From the NCBI GenBank assembly GCA_963678565.1, contig OY782875.1, forward strand, positions 3,782,001 to 3,846,000: 64,000 bases of DNA, given 5' to 3'. This document shows, one piece after another, positions 49,505 through 59,252 of this stretch (positions within the stretch are counted from its first letter, which is position 1; each line of letters begins with the position of its first letter). This DNA comes from SKHV01 sp963678565. GTDB lineage: Bacteria > Bacteroidota > Bacteroidia > Bacteroidales > Prolixibacteraceae. The position numbers were made by a program, and so were the translations under genes. A model generated the notes under the pieces. It made no database searches. It saw only the letters and a program-made list of their open reading frames with translations, and was not told the origin of the DNA.

Positions 49505-50806
49505 TTGAATACAGCACACAAAAATAGCGAACCGATTATCAATGTTGGAATTAAAAATGCATGCAAAATCGAAGTTGAACTTTTAGGCGACTATCATTTA
49601 AATGGCAAAGCTTTAAATCAGAAACTTTTTCTTTTCAACATCGAAGAAAATAAGATTCATTGCGATGAAATTTATGATAAGGAAATCTACTTTCGCCCGC
49701 AGAACAATGATTCCAAATTTAAAATCAAAGCGGTTACCATTGGGATTGGCTTCCACTGGCAACAAAATGAAGATCAACTTTTTGAAGGCGGGCTTAAATT
49801 GGTAATTGAGCACAATACCATTTGGGCTATCAATGAAATTCCATTGGAAAGCTATTTGTGCAGTGTAATTTCTTCGGAAATGAGTGCCATGAATGACCTT
49901 ACCTTGTTAAAAGTTCATGCCATTGTTTCGCGCAGCTGGCTATTGGCTCAAATTAAGCAAGAAAAAATAGAAATACAATTAGAGCACAAATCGGGTGAAC
50001 ATATTAAATGGTACGACCGAGAAGATCATGCGCTGTTTGATGTTTGTGCCGACGATCATTGTCAGCGTTATCAAGGCGTAACAAAAATTAGTTCTGAAAA
50101 TGCGCAAAAGGCCATTGAACAAACCCAAGGTACAGTGCTAACATGGAGTAATGAAATTTGCGATGCTCGCTTTTCGAAATGCTGTGGTGGAATTTCAGAA
50201 AACTTCGAGAATGTATGGCAAGCCGTAGAGGTTCCCTATTTAAGCAAAGTTGTTGACGCAGAAAATAAAGTAGCGCTCAGCAAACTCAATTCTGATTCGT
50301 TTATTCGTTCAAATCCTGAAGCTTTTTGCAATACTTCCGATCCCGAAATTTTAAGTCAGGTTTTAATTGACTTTGATCAGAAAACGACTGACTTCTTCCG
50401 TTGGGAAAAATACTATTCTCAAAAGGAGCTATCCGAATTAATTGGTCGAAAATCGGAAATTGACTTTGGTGTACTGATTGATTTAATCCCGATTGAACGC
50501 GGCCCTTCGCACCGAATTATAAAACTTAAAATTGTTGGAAGCAAACAAACCATTGTGGTGGGCAAAGAATTGGAAATTAGGAAATGGCTATCTGAAAGTC
50601 ATTTGTATAGTTCTGCTTTTGTGGTTGAAAAAACATTTGTAAAGGGGCAATCAGTTCCGTCAGGTTTTAAACTAATTGGTGCAGGTTGGGGACACGGAGT
50701 AGGCATGTGCCAAATTGGTGCAGCAGTGATGAGTAAAAAAGGGTATGCGGTTGAAGAAATACTTCAACATTACTTCAAAGGAGCAGTGGTAGAAACTATT
50801 TATTAA
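49505..50806 (+). CDS. SpoIID/LytB domain protein
   Basis: Related to SpoIID, a peptidoglycan-processing amidase-enhancer/transglycosylase fold. Core motifs: LESYLCSVISSEMSAMNDLT, LLKVHAIVSRSWLLAQ, later DARFSKCCGGISENFENVW and GWGHGVGMCQIGAAVMSKKG. The start is uncertain: TTG at 49505 (before NTAHKNSEPIINVGI) or TTG at 49454; no ATG is available near either. No signal peptide is visible with either start, which is odd for a wall-acting family. Divergent from mnmA. Confidence 0.82.
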   Translation: MNTAHKNSEPIINVGIKNACKIEVELLGDYHLNGKALNQKLFLFNIEENKIHCDEIYDKEIYFRPQNNDSKFKIKAVTIGIGFHWQQNEDQLFEGGLKLVIEHNTIWAINEIPLESYLCSVISSEMSAMNDLTLLKVHAIVSRSWLLAQIKQEKIEIQLEHKSGEHIKWYDREDHALFDVCADDHCQRYQGVTKISSENAQKAIEQTQGTVLTWSNEICDARFSKCCGGISENFENVWQAVEVPYLSKVVDAENKVALSKLNSDSFIRSNPEAFCNTSDPEILSQVLIDFDQKTTDFFRWEKYYSQKELSELIGRKSEIDFGVLIDLIPIERGPSHRIIKLKIVGSKQTIVVGKELEIRKWLSESHLYSSAFVVEKTFVKGQSVPSGFKLIGAGWGHGVGMCQIGAAVMSKKGYAVEEILQHYFKGAVVETIY

Positions 50807-50844
50807 ATAAAAAATGGCTGTCAACTTTCTAAGTTAACAGCCAT
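50803..50844 (-). terminator. Intrinsic terminator of the ABC exporter operon
   Basis: An 8-bp stem ATGGCTGT/ACAGCCAT (50814-50821 with 50837-50844), extended inward by AACTT/AAGTT, followed on the minus strand by a T run that overlaps the end of the SpoIID-like gene. It may also stop plus-strand transcripts. Confidence 0.75.
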
Positions 50845-50866
50845 GCCTCTATATCAATATTTTCAA

Positions 50867-52228
50867 TTAATTCTTATAAGTTAACCACTTACCCAGCTCT
50901 TTCCAAGTTGGCTTTTTACCATACATTAAAATACCTGTGCGATAAATTTTAGCTGCCACCCAAATCAATGCTAAAGTGGTAATAAATAAGGTTCCAATTG
51001 ATATTGCCACTTCCCACCATGCGACTCCAAACGGAATGCGCACCATCATAAGAATTGGCGAAGTAAACGGAATGTGTGATCCCCAGAATGCTAATTGACC
51101 TTCGGGATTTTTTATCACATTCACTAACATTACAATGGCCGCAATAAGCGGAATTGTAATTGGTAACATAAACTGCTGCATATCTTCTTCGCTATCAACT
51201 GCCGAAGCCACTGCCGCCATTAATGAACTATACAAAAGATATCCAAGAATAAAGAAAATCAAGAAATACAGAATAATTTCGGTAAAGTTGATGCTTTCTA
51301 ATTGCTGAGTAATGTTCGCAAAATTCTCTTCAAATTCAGTCATTTCAACGCCACCCATCATTTGCGATAGTTGTTCGTTTTGCATCATTACGCTTTCGGG
51401 AGAGGTCATTGAACTTCCTCCCTCAGCTCCAGGTAGTATTAATGTTTTTGCTCCGGTAAAAATTCCTGCTATTAAGATTATCCAGATAAAAAACTGTGTT
51501 AAGCCAACTGCTGCCAACCCAATAATCTTGCCCATCATTAGCTGGACAGGTTTTACTGAAGAGATGATAACTTCGACAATTCGATTTTGCTTTTCTTCTA
51601 AAACGCCACGCATTACCATATTTCCGTACAAGAAAACAAACATGTAAATAAGAAACCCTGCACCATAACCAATGCCCATGGCAATTTCGGTTGCACCTTT
51701 TTTACCTTTTCCATCTTCCTGCAATTTAATGGTTTCAACGTCAATTCGGGTTCGGGTTTGACTTAATTGTTCTTCTAAATCGGGAACCCCAACTCGTTCA
51801 ATTAATTCAGCTCGTTTTTGATTCTCTAATTTTCTTTCAATTTGTCGATCGATATGATTTTTTACATCTATTGAAATTTGCTTTTTCGAGTAGAGCATTA
51901 CTTTATTGGTAATTAGAATATTTTCAGGCACATCGAGTAATGCATAATATTCATTTGACCCCAAATTTGCTTTGATCTCAGGATAATCTTCCTCTTCAAT
52001 AAAAATTATTTTTGTTGATTGCGAATCATCCAATTCTCCTAAAAATAAGGTCGACCTATCTAAAACAGCCACTTTGTACGCTTCTTTGCTTTCTTTTGTT
52101 GCAAAGTAACCTGGTAGAATAATTATTGCGGCAAACAATAGTGGAGTTAATAAAGTCATGATTAAGAACGACTTCTTTTTAACTCTCGTTAAATATTCTC
52201 TTTTTACTATTAATAATATCTTGTTCAT
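50867..52228 (-). CDS. ABC-2 type transporter permease (NatB-like)
   Basis: 453 aa. N-terminal membrane segment after KREYLTRVKKKSFLIMTLLTP, an extracytoplasmic domain (about residues 50-175) and five further membrane segments, including NMVMRGVLEEKQNRIVEVIISSV, a hallmark of the NatB/YhaP group. Pairs with the ATPase gene 10 bp upstream. Substrate unknown; Na+ export is known for B. subtilis NatAB only. Confidence 0.88.
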   Translation of the reverse strand: MNKILLIVKREYLTRVKKKSFLIMTLLTPLLFAAIIILPGYFATKESKEAYKVAVLDRSTLFLGELDDSQSTKIIFIEEEDYPEIKANLGSNEYYALLDVPENILITNKVMLYSKKQISIDVKNHIDRQIERKLENQKRAELIERVGVPDLEEQLSQTRTRIDVETIKLQEDGKGKKGATEIAMGIGYGAGFLIYMFVFLYGNMVMRGVLEEKQNRIVEVIISSVKPVQLMMGKIIGLAAVGLTQFFIWIILIAGIFTGAKTLILPGAEGGSSMTSPESVMMQNEQLSQMMGGVEMTEFEENFANITQQLESINFTEIILYFLIFFILGYLLYSSLMAAVASAVDSEEDMQQFMLPITIPLIAAIVMLVNVIKNPEGQLAFWGSHIPFTSPILMMVRIPFGVAWWEVAISIGTLFITTLALIWVAAKIYRTGILMYGKKPTWKELGKWLTYKN

Positions 52229-52238
52229 GATTTGCTTT

Positions 52239-53156
52239 TTAACGGTTACCTTCCACTACATTAATAAATACCTCATTCATACTTGGAATTTTTTCGCTGA
52301 ATGAAATAATCTCAGCATGAGGAACAACTAAATTTAGTAAATCATTGTTTTTATTTTCACTCAGGTTCTTCACGGTTAATTCATTTTGAAAAGGGGTTTC
52401 CTGATGTTCAATAATTTCATACTTACCGCGAAGTTTAGATTCTATTTTATTGAATTCACCTTTATAATTCAAATTGAAAATATTAGTTTTAAATTGAGAT
52501 TTTACCTCGTTAATCTCGCCATCTAAAATCTTTTTCGATTTATTGATCAATGCAATATGATCACAAACCTCTTCAACTGAACTCATGTTGTGGGTTGAAA
52601 ATATAATGGTAGATCCCTTTTCACGTAATGATAAAATTTCTTCTTTTAACATATTTGCATTAATAGGATCAAAACCACTAAATGGCTCATCAAATATCAA
52701 CAGCTTGGGTTCGTGTAAAACAGTAGTAATAAACTGAACCTTTTGTTGCATACCTTTCGATAACTCCATTAGTTTTTTATCCCACCAAGATTGTATTTCA
52801 AATTTTTCGAACCAATAACGCAAACGTTTTAGCGCAGTTCTTCGATCAAGGCCCTTTAGTTGAGCTAAATAAATGGCCTGTTCTCCCACCTTCATCTTCT
52901 TGTACAAACCGCGCTCCTCAGGTAGATAACCAATATGATAGATGTCTTGAGCTCTCAATTTATGCCCATCAAAAAACACTTCGCCAGAATCGGGCGCTGT
53001 AATTTGATTAATAATTCTAATTAAGGTGGTTTTTCCGGCTCCATTAGGACCTAACAATCCAAAAACCTGCCCCTCTTTAATTGCTAAGTCAACATCAGTA
53101 AGCGCCTGATAACCAGAATAATTTTTATTTATGTTTTTTACTTCGAAAAACTCCAT
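52239..53156 (-). CDS. ABC transporter ATP-binding protein (NatA-like)
   Basis: 305 aa. Walker A GLLGPNGAGKTTLIRII, signature LSKGMQQKVQFI, Walker B LLIFDEPFSGFDPINAN and switch His in STHNMSSVEE. The C-terminal ~90 residues are the regulatory extension usual for ABC-2 exporters. Operon partner of the permease. Confidence 0.93.
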   Translation of the reverse strand: MEFFEVKNINKNYSGYQALTDVDLAIKEGQVFGLLGPNGAGKTTLIRIINQITAPDSGEVFFDGHKLRAQDIYHIGYLPEERGLYKKMKVGEQAIYLAQLKGLDRRTALKRLRYWFEKFEIQSWWDKKLMELSKGMQQKVQFITTVLHEPKLLIFDEPFSGFDPINANMLKEEILSLREKGSTIIFSTHNMSSVEEVCDHIALINKSKKILDGEINEVKSQFKTNIFNLNYKGEFNKIESKLRGKYEIIEHQETPFQNELTVKNLSENKNNDLLNLVVPHAEIISFSEKIPSMNEVFINVVEGNR

Positions 53157-53344
53157 GTTACATTTTTATTTTAGAGGTTTATGGTATGTGTACCATTTTT
53201 TTAGAATCGTTACAATTTAGCAATAATTATTCATCTAAAAGTATCTAATTACTTACGATGAAATCAATTACTATTTTTTTAAACGAGACCATATAATTAA
53301 TGAATTCTAATCGGAGAATGTTTAATTTAAACCAAATGGCCGGG

Positions 53345-54388
53345 CTAAGAATTCCTAAACACTCTTAATTCGCTATTATAAAATCGATCGAAGCAATTGG
53401 GAGTTGCATCAAATTTGGGAGCACTAATTCCATCCCCAAATACAACTTGACCAATGTACACATGTGCTTCATCCCACAAACCCTGATCGATAAAACTCTG
53501 AAGCATTTTGGGGCCTCCTTCAACTATAACAGACTGAATATCGTTGACATACAAATGCTCAAGCAATTCGGGGATTACTTCATTTTCTACTTCAACAAAC
53601 TCAAGTTGATTTTTATCGTCAGTCTTTTTTGTATTAGAGGTAAACACTTTTGTTTTAACCGATTGATCGAACAAATGATGGGATGTTGGTATTTTTCGAT
53701 AACGATCAGCAACCAATCGCAAAGGCTGATTCCCGGCCCAATCGCGTAAAGTTAATGACGGATTATCCTTCAGCGCAGTGTTGGTCCCTATAAAAATTGC
53801 AGCTTCAGTAGAACGTTGCTTATGCACTGCAATACGAGCCATTTCATTGGTAATCCAAGTTGGCTGACCGAATTCCATAGATTGACGATTTACATCCACA
53901 TAGCCATCGGCCGTTTCGGCCCATTTCAAAATTATAAATGGTCTTTGCCTTGCATGGAAAGTAAAAAACCGACGATTAATTTCAAGGCATTCCTCTTCCA
54001 TCACTCCAACTTTTACGTCACACCCATTTTTAGTCATGTGTGCTATTCCTTTTCCTGCAACTTTTGCAAACGGGTCAACAATGCCCACCACCACCTTCGG
54101 AATTCGAGAGCGAACAATTAAATCGGCACAAGGCGGTGTTTTTCCATAATGTGCGCAAGGTTCTAACGAAACATAAATTGTAGATTCGCTGAGCAACGAT
54201 TTGTCTTTCACAGAATTAATCGCATTTACTTCGGCATGTGCTTCTCCATATTTTTGGTGATAGCCTTCCCCAATAATCTTATTATTGTGAACCACAACTG
54301 ATCCAACCATAGGATTTGGAGCAACCATACCTTCGCCTAATTTTGCTAAATCAAGGCAACGCTTCATGTAAATGCGATCTTTATTCAT
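53345..54388 (-). CDS. ribD: Riboflavin biosynthesis deaminase/reductase RibD
   Basis: Two-domain enzyme of 347 codons. N-terminal deaminase with zinc ligands in GEAHAEVNAI and LEPCAHYGKTPPCADL; C-terminal reductase starting PFIILKWAETADGYVD, with VIVEGGPKMLQSFI. The start is ATG 54388; a TTG precedes it. No FMN riboswitch is apparent in the 140 bp upstream, and no other rib gene is adjacent. Confidence 0.95.
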   Translation of the reverse strand: MNKDRIYMKRCLDLAKLGEGMVAPNPMVGSVVVHNNKIIGEGYHQKYGEAHAEVNAINSVKDKSLLSESTIYVSLEPCAHYGKTPPCADLIVRSRIPKVVVGIVDPFAKVAGKGIAHMTKNGCDVKVGVMEEECLEINRRFFTFHARQRPFIILKWAETADGYVDVNRQSMEFGQPTWITNEMARIAVHKQRSTEAAIFIGTNTALKDNPSLTLRDWAGNQPLRLVADRYRKIPTSHHLFDQSVKTKVFTSNTKKTDDKNQLEFVEVENEVIPELLEHLYVNDIQSVIVEGGPKMLQSFIDQGLWDEAHVYIGQVVFGDGISAPKFDATPNCFDRFYNSELRVFRNS

Positions 54389-54404
54389 CAAATTCTATTT
54401 TTAA

Positions 54405-54412
54405 CAAATGTA
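54405..54412 (-). promoter_or_regulatory. -7 promoter element (TACATTTG) for ribD
   Basis: Minus-strand TACATTTG, perfect TAnnTTTG, giving a leader of about 10 nt to the ATG at 54388. Confidence 0.5.
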
Positions 54413-54528
54413 AAATTTTCCAATAATTCTATTTCAACCAATATCCCATTTATTTTTATATCAAATCCAAATTAATATCTTTAACGCAAACCATTTTATC
54501 TATTTATTGATTCGCAATAAGTCAAACT

Positions 54529-55710
54529 ATGACCAATTCAGAACCATTTTTAGAGGAAGTATTGCTATACTTCGACCCAATTAGAAGTGATGAAATTAAA
54601 AATTCAGAATTTGAATCCAACTGCGGTAAGCTTATCAATAAAAATTTAGATGAAAGTCCACTTGATGCAGAATCAAAAGCTGAAATTGCAATTTTTTGCA
54701 TCGATTCGCCCTTAACCGGACAAAAAAAAACCAAGTACAATAGTCATCAAATCCGACTTGAACTCTATCAATTAAAAGGAATATCTCCACATTTAAACAT
54801 TGTTGATCTGGGAAACTTAAAAACCGGAGCAAATTTAACCGATGCCCTATTTGCCTTACAAGAAGTTGGTGCATTGTTAAACAAAAACAAGGTAACATCG
54901 ATAATTTTAGGTGGAAATCAGCTTTACACTATTGGAACCTTTTTAGCACTCAAAGAATTTGAAACCGATATCAACCTAACTATTATCGATTCGAAACCAG
55001 ATCTTAGTGATCTCAGCGATAAGCCAACAGAAGATAACTTTTTAACTTATCTACTTGAAAAAGAGAATGGCTCCTTATACAACATTTCACTTGTTGGTTA
55101 TCAAAAATATTTATCCGAAAAAAAACAAATTAATCAGTTAAACGATAAATATTTTGAGAACTATCGACTAGGCACAATTAGGGAAAACCTAAAAGAAGTA
55201 GAAATAATTGCCAGAGATAGCGACATTATTAGTTTTGATTTGTCGGCAATTAGAGGAAGCGATGCACCAGGACAGAAAGAAATTCACCCCAACGGCTTAT
55301 ATACCGAAGAAGCCTGTGCTATTGCTCGATATGCCGGTCTTAGCGATCGAGTTTCCAATTTTGGTATATATGGCTACATACAAAACTTCGATCCACGTAT
55401 GCTAACAGCTAAATTAGCAGCAGAAATTACTTGGCACTTTATCGATGGATACCAAAATCGAAAACACGATTTTCCATCTAAAAGCATTACAAATTACAAG
55501 AAAATTGTAGTTCCAATAGACGAAATTGACATTCCCGTCGTTTTCTATCTTAATGAACTATCAAATAGGTGGTGGCTTGAAGTAGCCAACCATTCCAAGG
55601 ATAGAGATGGTAGCTCTGTAATTATTGCCTCAAGCGAGGCCGATTACAAAACCGTATGCAACAACGAGTTACCCGAAAGATGGTGGATAAATTTTAAGAA
55701 ACTGAGTTAA
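54529..55710 (+). CDS. Arginase-fold protein lacking metal ligands (formimidoylglutamase-like)
   Basis: 393 aa with the arginase/ureohydrolase order of motifs. The metal-binding motifs are degenerate: GGDHS reads GGNQ (128-131), DAHxD reads DSKPD (154-158), and SxDxD reads SFDLS (235-239) before DAPG. Both metal-binding His and one Asp are therefore replaced. A hydrolase is unlikely; the fold may have been kept for binding. In Flavobacterium-type genomes a related protein sits beside gldKLMN (from memory, unchecked), and here it precedes porP by 85 bp on the same strand, so a link with type IX secretion is plausible. The C-terminal ~60 residues (NRWWLEV...LPERWWINF) are Trp-rich. Confidence 0.75.
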   Translation: MTNSEPFLEEVLLYFDPIRSDEIKNSEFESNCGKLINKNLDESPLDAESKAEIAIFCIDSPLTGQKKTKYNSHQIRLELYQLKGISPHLNIVDLGNLKTGANLTDALFALQEVGALLNKNKVTSIILGGNQLYTIGTFLALKEFETDINLTIIDSKPDLSDLSDKPTEDNFLTYLLEKENGSLYNISLVGYQKYLSEKKQINQLNDKYFENYRLGTIRENLKEVEIIARDSDIISFDLSAIRGSDAPGQKEIHPNGLYTEEACAIARYAGLSDRVSNFGIYGYIQNFDPRMLTAKLAAEITWHFIDGYQNRKHDFPSKSITNYKKIVVPIDEIDIPVVFYLNELSNRWWLEVANHSKDRDGSSVIIASSEADYKTVCNNELPERWWINFKKLS

Positions 55711-55746
55711 TCAACAAAAGCACAGATAAAATTCCACTGATTAAGT

Positions 55747-55754
55747 TACTTTTG
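55747..55754 (+). promoter_or_regulatory. -7 promoter element (TACTTTTG) for the type IX secretion operon
   Basis: Perfect TAnnTTTG; start expected near 55761, 35 nt before porP. No clear -33 TTG is seen at the usual distance. Confidence 0.5.
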
Positions 55755-55795
55755 TATTGTTCAAAACCTTATAAAAACAAAGGAAGAAAACATTT

Positions 55796-56818
55796 ATGAA
55801 AAGAATATTTTCTTTTTGTATTTTACTATTATTAGTTAATTTAGCAGCATTGGGGCAGCAGGAACCACTGTATACGAACTACATGTTTACAAAAACTGTA
55901 ACCGTACCTGGGTTTGCTGGTGCATCCGGAGAAATTAATGCACTGTTTTTGAATAGATCAATGTTTACCGGATTTAACACAAACAAAGCTGATAAAACGG
56001 GAGAGTCAGGAGAAAGCACTCCTAATTCAGCAAGTGGAGGAAATCCTGTAACTTCGGTATTTAGTGCCGATTTACCAATTAATCTGTTTGGAAGTAAAAG
56101 TGGTCTTGGAATATCGTTAACAAACGATCGCTTGGGGTTTGAAGACAATGTAAATGTTGATATAACTTATGCTTATCACCATAGTACACAGTTTTCAGAT
56201 TTTGGTTTTGGTTTAACAGTAGGATTTTTTAACTACAGCCTTGGCTCTACCGAGTGGTATGTTCCTTCTGATGATGAAGATGATAAGTGGACCCAGAGTG
56301 ATGAAACCGTTCCGGGCGACGTTTCACTTATGACAACCAACATCGGATTGAGTGCTTATTACAAGACATTAAATTACTATCTAGGATTCAGTGCAAAAAA
56401 TTTAAACAGTGTCGAATTAACAGATGAAGAAGGCAGAGCGTTCTCATTTTTAGTCCCACATTACTATTTAACCGGAGCATACAATATAGAATTACCCAAT
56501 CCGTTATTTGAGTTACAACCAACATTTGTCTGTAGAACAGACTTGGCAGCAACCATTGTTGATGTAAATGCCACCATGCTCTACAATGACAAACACTGGT
56601 TTGGAGCAGGGGTAAGAGGTTTTACAAAAAACCTCTCTGCATTTAGTTTTTTAGCAGGAACACAACTAATGAATGGTTTGATGTTACACTATGCATTAGA
56701 TATAAACACAGGAGGCTTTATTGGTTCTGGTTTTACATCGCATGAAGTATTAGTAACCTATTCATTTAATTTGAATAAAAAAAGAGATCAAAAATACAGG
56801 AGTGTTCGGTTTTTATAA
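55796..56818 (+). CDS. porP: PorP/SprF-type outer-membrane protein
   Basis: 340 aa. Signal peptide (SFCILLLLVNLAALG) followed by QQEPLYTNYMF, the typical mature start of PorP/SprF proteins, then an outer-membrane beta-barrel of about 14 strands (for example GLGISLTNDRLGFEDNVNVD). In type IX systems PorP-like proteins help secretion or anchoring at the outer membrane. First gene of the porP-gldKLMN operon, 19 bp before gldK. Confidence 0.88.
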   Translation: MKRIFSFCILLLLVNLAALGQQEPLYTNYMFTKTVTVPGFAGASGEINALFLNRSMFTGFNTNKADKTGESGESTPNSASGGNPVTSVFSADLPINLFGSKSGLGISLTNDRLGFEDNVNVDITYAYHHSTQFSDFGFGLTVGFFNYSLGSTEWYVPSDDEDDKWTQSDETVPGDVSLMTTNIGLSAYYKTLNYYLGFSAKNLNSVELTDEEGRAFSFLVPHYYLTGAYNIELPNPLFELQPTFVCRTDLAATIVDVNATMLYNDKHWFGAGVRGFTKNLSAFSFLAGTQLMNGLMLHYALDINTGGFIGSGFTSHEVLVTYSFNLNKKRDQKYRSVRFL

Positions 56819-56837
56819 GAAGTCGAATTGAAATGTT

Positions 56838-58148
56838 ATGAAAAGATATAGACTACTAATTGTTTTATTAACACTAACAACAATCATAAGTTGTGGCCCA
56901 TCGGGTAACAATGGTGAATTAGTTGGGGTTTCAACCAGTTCAAAGAAATGGTTTGAACCAACTCCACAAGGAATGAGTTTAATACCCAGAGGGTTCTTAA
57001 AAGTTGGTCCAAGCGACGAAGATCCAACAGGAGGTTTAAGCACAATTAAACCAGTAACCATTGAAGCATTTTGGATGGATGAAACAGAAATAACAAACAG
57101 CGAATATCGCCAGTTTGTATTTTGGGTTAGAGATTCCATTGCGCGTCAGTTACTTTACAACAGCGCCAATCCTAATGCTCAATACTATGGTATTGAAAAC
57201 GAGATGGGCGATTTCCAAGGACTAAACTGGGACGAAGACATCGATTGGGCTGATACCATGAGTCTAGAAGAACTTTATATTCCTTTAGCCGATCGATTTA
57301 ATCCTCGAAAAAGAGAAATCGATTCTCGTAAACTGATGTTCCAATATTCTTGGGTTGATTTCAAAAAAGCAGCAAGCCGAAGTAATAGTTACGACTATCA
57401 AACACAAAGTTATAACGGCAATATCGAAAACCGGTCTGCATTTTTAATTCAAAGCAAAAAAGTAAATGTTTACCCCGACACCTTATGTTGGATAAGAGAT
57501 TATAGTTATAGTTATAACGATCCGCGTGCATTGCGTTATTTCTGGCACCCAGGCTTCGACGACTATCCTGTGGTTGGGGTAACTTGGGATCAAGCAAATG
57601 CATTTAGTAAATGGAGAACTAAATTGATGATTGCGTATTTAAATCAAAAAGGAATGGCTGGAATTCAAGACTACCGTTTACCAACCGAATACGAATGGGA
57701 ATATGCTGCAAGAGGAGGAACCGAAGCAACCATGTATCCTTGGGGTGGATATTACACAACCAATAGCGAAGGTGAATTTCTGGCTAATTTTAAACCTCAA
57801 CGAGGAAATTATGTTGCCGACGGTGGTGTAACAACCGTTGAAGTTGGAACCTACCCTCCAAATAATTTCAATTTGTACGACATGGCTGGAAATGTTGCAG
57901 AGTGGACTCGTACAGCCTACGAAGAACTGGCTACCGCAATGGTAAATGAATTAAATCCCGATTATACTTATAATGCCAAAGAATCTGATGCACCTGCCTT
58001 AAAACGAAAAGTGGTTAAAGGAGGTTCATGGAAAGACATTAGCTACTATTTACAAAATTCAAGCAGAACTTTTGAGTATCAAGATACCACTCGTTCATAT
58101 ATTGGATTCAGATGCGTTAGACAATCTTTTAGTAACGATTTTAATTAA
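56838..58148 (+). CDS. gldK: Type IX secretion lipoprotein GldK/PorK
   Basis: 436 aa. Lipobox IISC at the end of the signal peptide, then an FGE-sulfatase (SUMF1) fold: WMDETEITNSEYRQFVFWV, PVVGVTWDQANAFSKWR, YRLPTEYEWEYAARGG, YDMAGNVAEWTRTAY and GGSWKD...YIGFRCV. The catalytic Cys pair of true formylglycine enzymes is absent. GldK/PorK forms the periplasmic ring with GldN at the outer membrane. Start of the gldKLMN block. Confidence 0.93.
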   Translation: MKRYRLLIVLLTLTTIISCGPSGNNGELVGVSTSSKKWFEPTPQGMSLIPRGFLKVGPSDEDPTGGLSTIKPVTIEAFWMDETEITNSEYRQFVFWVRDSIARQLLYNSANPNAQYYGIENEMGDFQGLNWDEDIDWADTMSLEELYIPLADRFNPRKREIDSRKLMFQYSWVDFKKAASRSNSYDYQTQSYNGNIENRSAFLIQSKKVNVYPDTLCWIRDYSYSYNDPRALRYFWHPGFDDYPVVGVTWDQANAFSKWRTKLMIAYLNQKGMAGIQDYRLPTEYEWEYAARGGTEATMYPWGGYYTTNSEGEFLANFKPQRGNYVADGGVTTVEVGTYPPNNFNLYDMAGNVAEWTRTAYEELATAMVNELNPDYTYNAKESDAPALKRKVVKGGSWKDISYYLQNSSRTFEYQDTTRSYIGFRCVRQSFSNDFN

Positions 58149-58156
58149 CTCACGAT

Positions 58157-59239
58157 ATGAGCTTAGCAAGTTTTATAGAATCTAAAAAGTGGAAAACAAT
58201 CCAAAATTATATTTATAGTTGGGGAGCTTCTATTGTACTCATAGGTGCTTTGTTCAAATTACAACACCTTCAATATTCAGGAATTCTTTTAGGAGTAGGT
58301 TTATCAATCGAAGCCATTATCTTTTTCATCTCGGCCTTTGAACCCTTAATGGAACAACCCGATTGGAAAAGAATTTATCCACAGTTACGTACCGGAAATG
58401 AGAAGCCAGAAGAACTTGATTTTTATAGTGGTCTTGACGAAAAATATTTCAGCGTAGTAAAAGGCGGTGGAAATAGCAATTCTGCACTTGCTGATCTTTC
58501 TGATGATCAAATTGCAATATTGAATGAAAGTTTAACCAAAATTTCGAATACGGTAAAAGGAATTAAAGATATTTCAGAAGTTGCTACAGCCACGAATGGA
58601 TTTGTAGAAAATTTAAATCAGGCAAACGCTTCAATCACAAATATTATTGAAAGTAATAAAAAAGCTTCAAGCTCCTTTAATTCTGGTTTAGAAGAAATTT
58701 CAAGTAACTACAAAGAAGCATCAACCTCTATTAAAGGAACTTCTGAAGAGGTCGCTGGTAAATTAATGGTATCACTTGGGGAAATGGCCAATTCAAATGA
58801 AGAAGCAATTCAGAAGATTAAAGAAAGCGGAATAAAATCGGCCACCGACATTGAAAACATTGCTGAACTATTAACTCAGGATATTAAAACATCAGTTCAA
58901 CAATTAGTTTCGTCCTACGATAAAGTAAACTCAAGCTTAGATTCAAACTTAGGTGGTTTAGGTGAGAATACCTCGCAAGTAAAAGAAAGCATTGAATCGA
59001 TGAATAAAAATTTGGCTGCATTAAATATATTGTATCAATCGCAGATAAAAAATGCAGAAGAAACTAAAAAATCGGTAAGCGAATACAACAAAGGTGTTGA
59101 AAGCATTGGCAAATTATTAGCCGCTTCGGTTGATGAAACTGAAAAATTGAATAAAAACACACAAACTTTCAACCAAAATATCGAAGCATTGAACAATGTG
59201 TACGGTAATATGCTTGGTGCACTAAATATTAAAAAATAA
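58157..59239 (+). CDS. gldL: Type IX secretion motor protein GldL/PorL
   Basis: 360 aa. Two membrane helices near the N-terminus (YSWGASIVLIGALFKL and SGILLGVGLSIEAIIFFISAFEP) and a long cytoplasmic helical, coiled-coil tail from about residue 110 to the end, rich in Ser, Asn, Lys and Glu. The family's conserved Glu in the second helix (SIEAIIFF) is present; it is needed for proton-driven rotation. Partner of GldM. Confidence 0.94.
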   Translation: MSLASFIESKKWKTIQNYIYSWGASIVLIGALFKLQHLQYSGILLGVGLSIEAIIFFISAFEPLMEQPDWKRIYPQLRTGNEKPEELDFYSGLDEKYFSVVKGGGNSNSALADLSDDQIAILNESLTKISNTVKGIKDISEVATATNGFVENLNQANASITNIIESNKKASSSFNSGLEEISSNYKEASTSIKGTSEEVAGKLMVSLGEMANSNEEAIQKIKESGIKSATDIENIAELLTQDIKTSVQQLVSSYDKVNSSLDSNLGGLGENTSQVKESIESMNKNLAALNILYQSQIKNAEETKKSVSEYNKGVESIGKLLAASVDETEKLNKNTQTFNQNIEALNNVYGNMLGALNIKK

Positions 59240-59252
59240 GTAAGGATAAATT

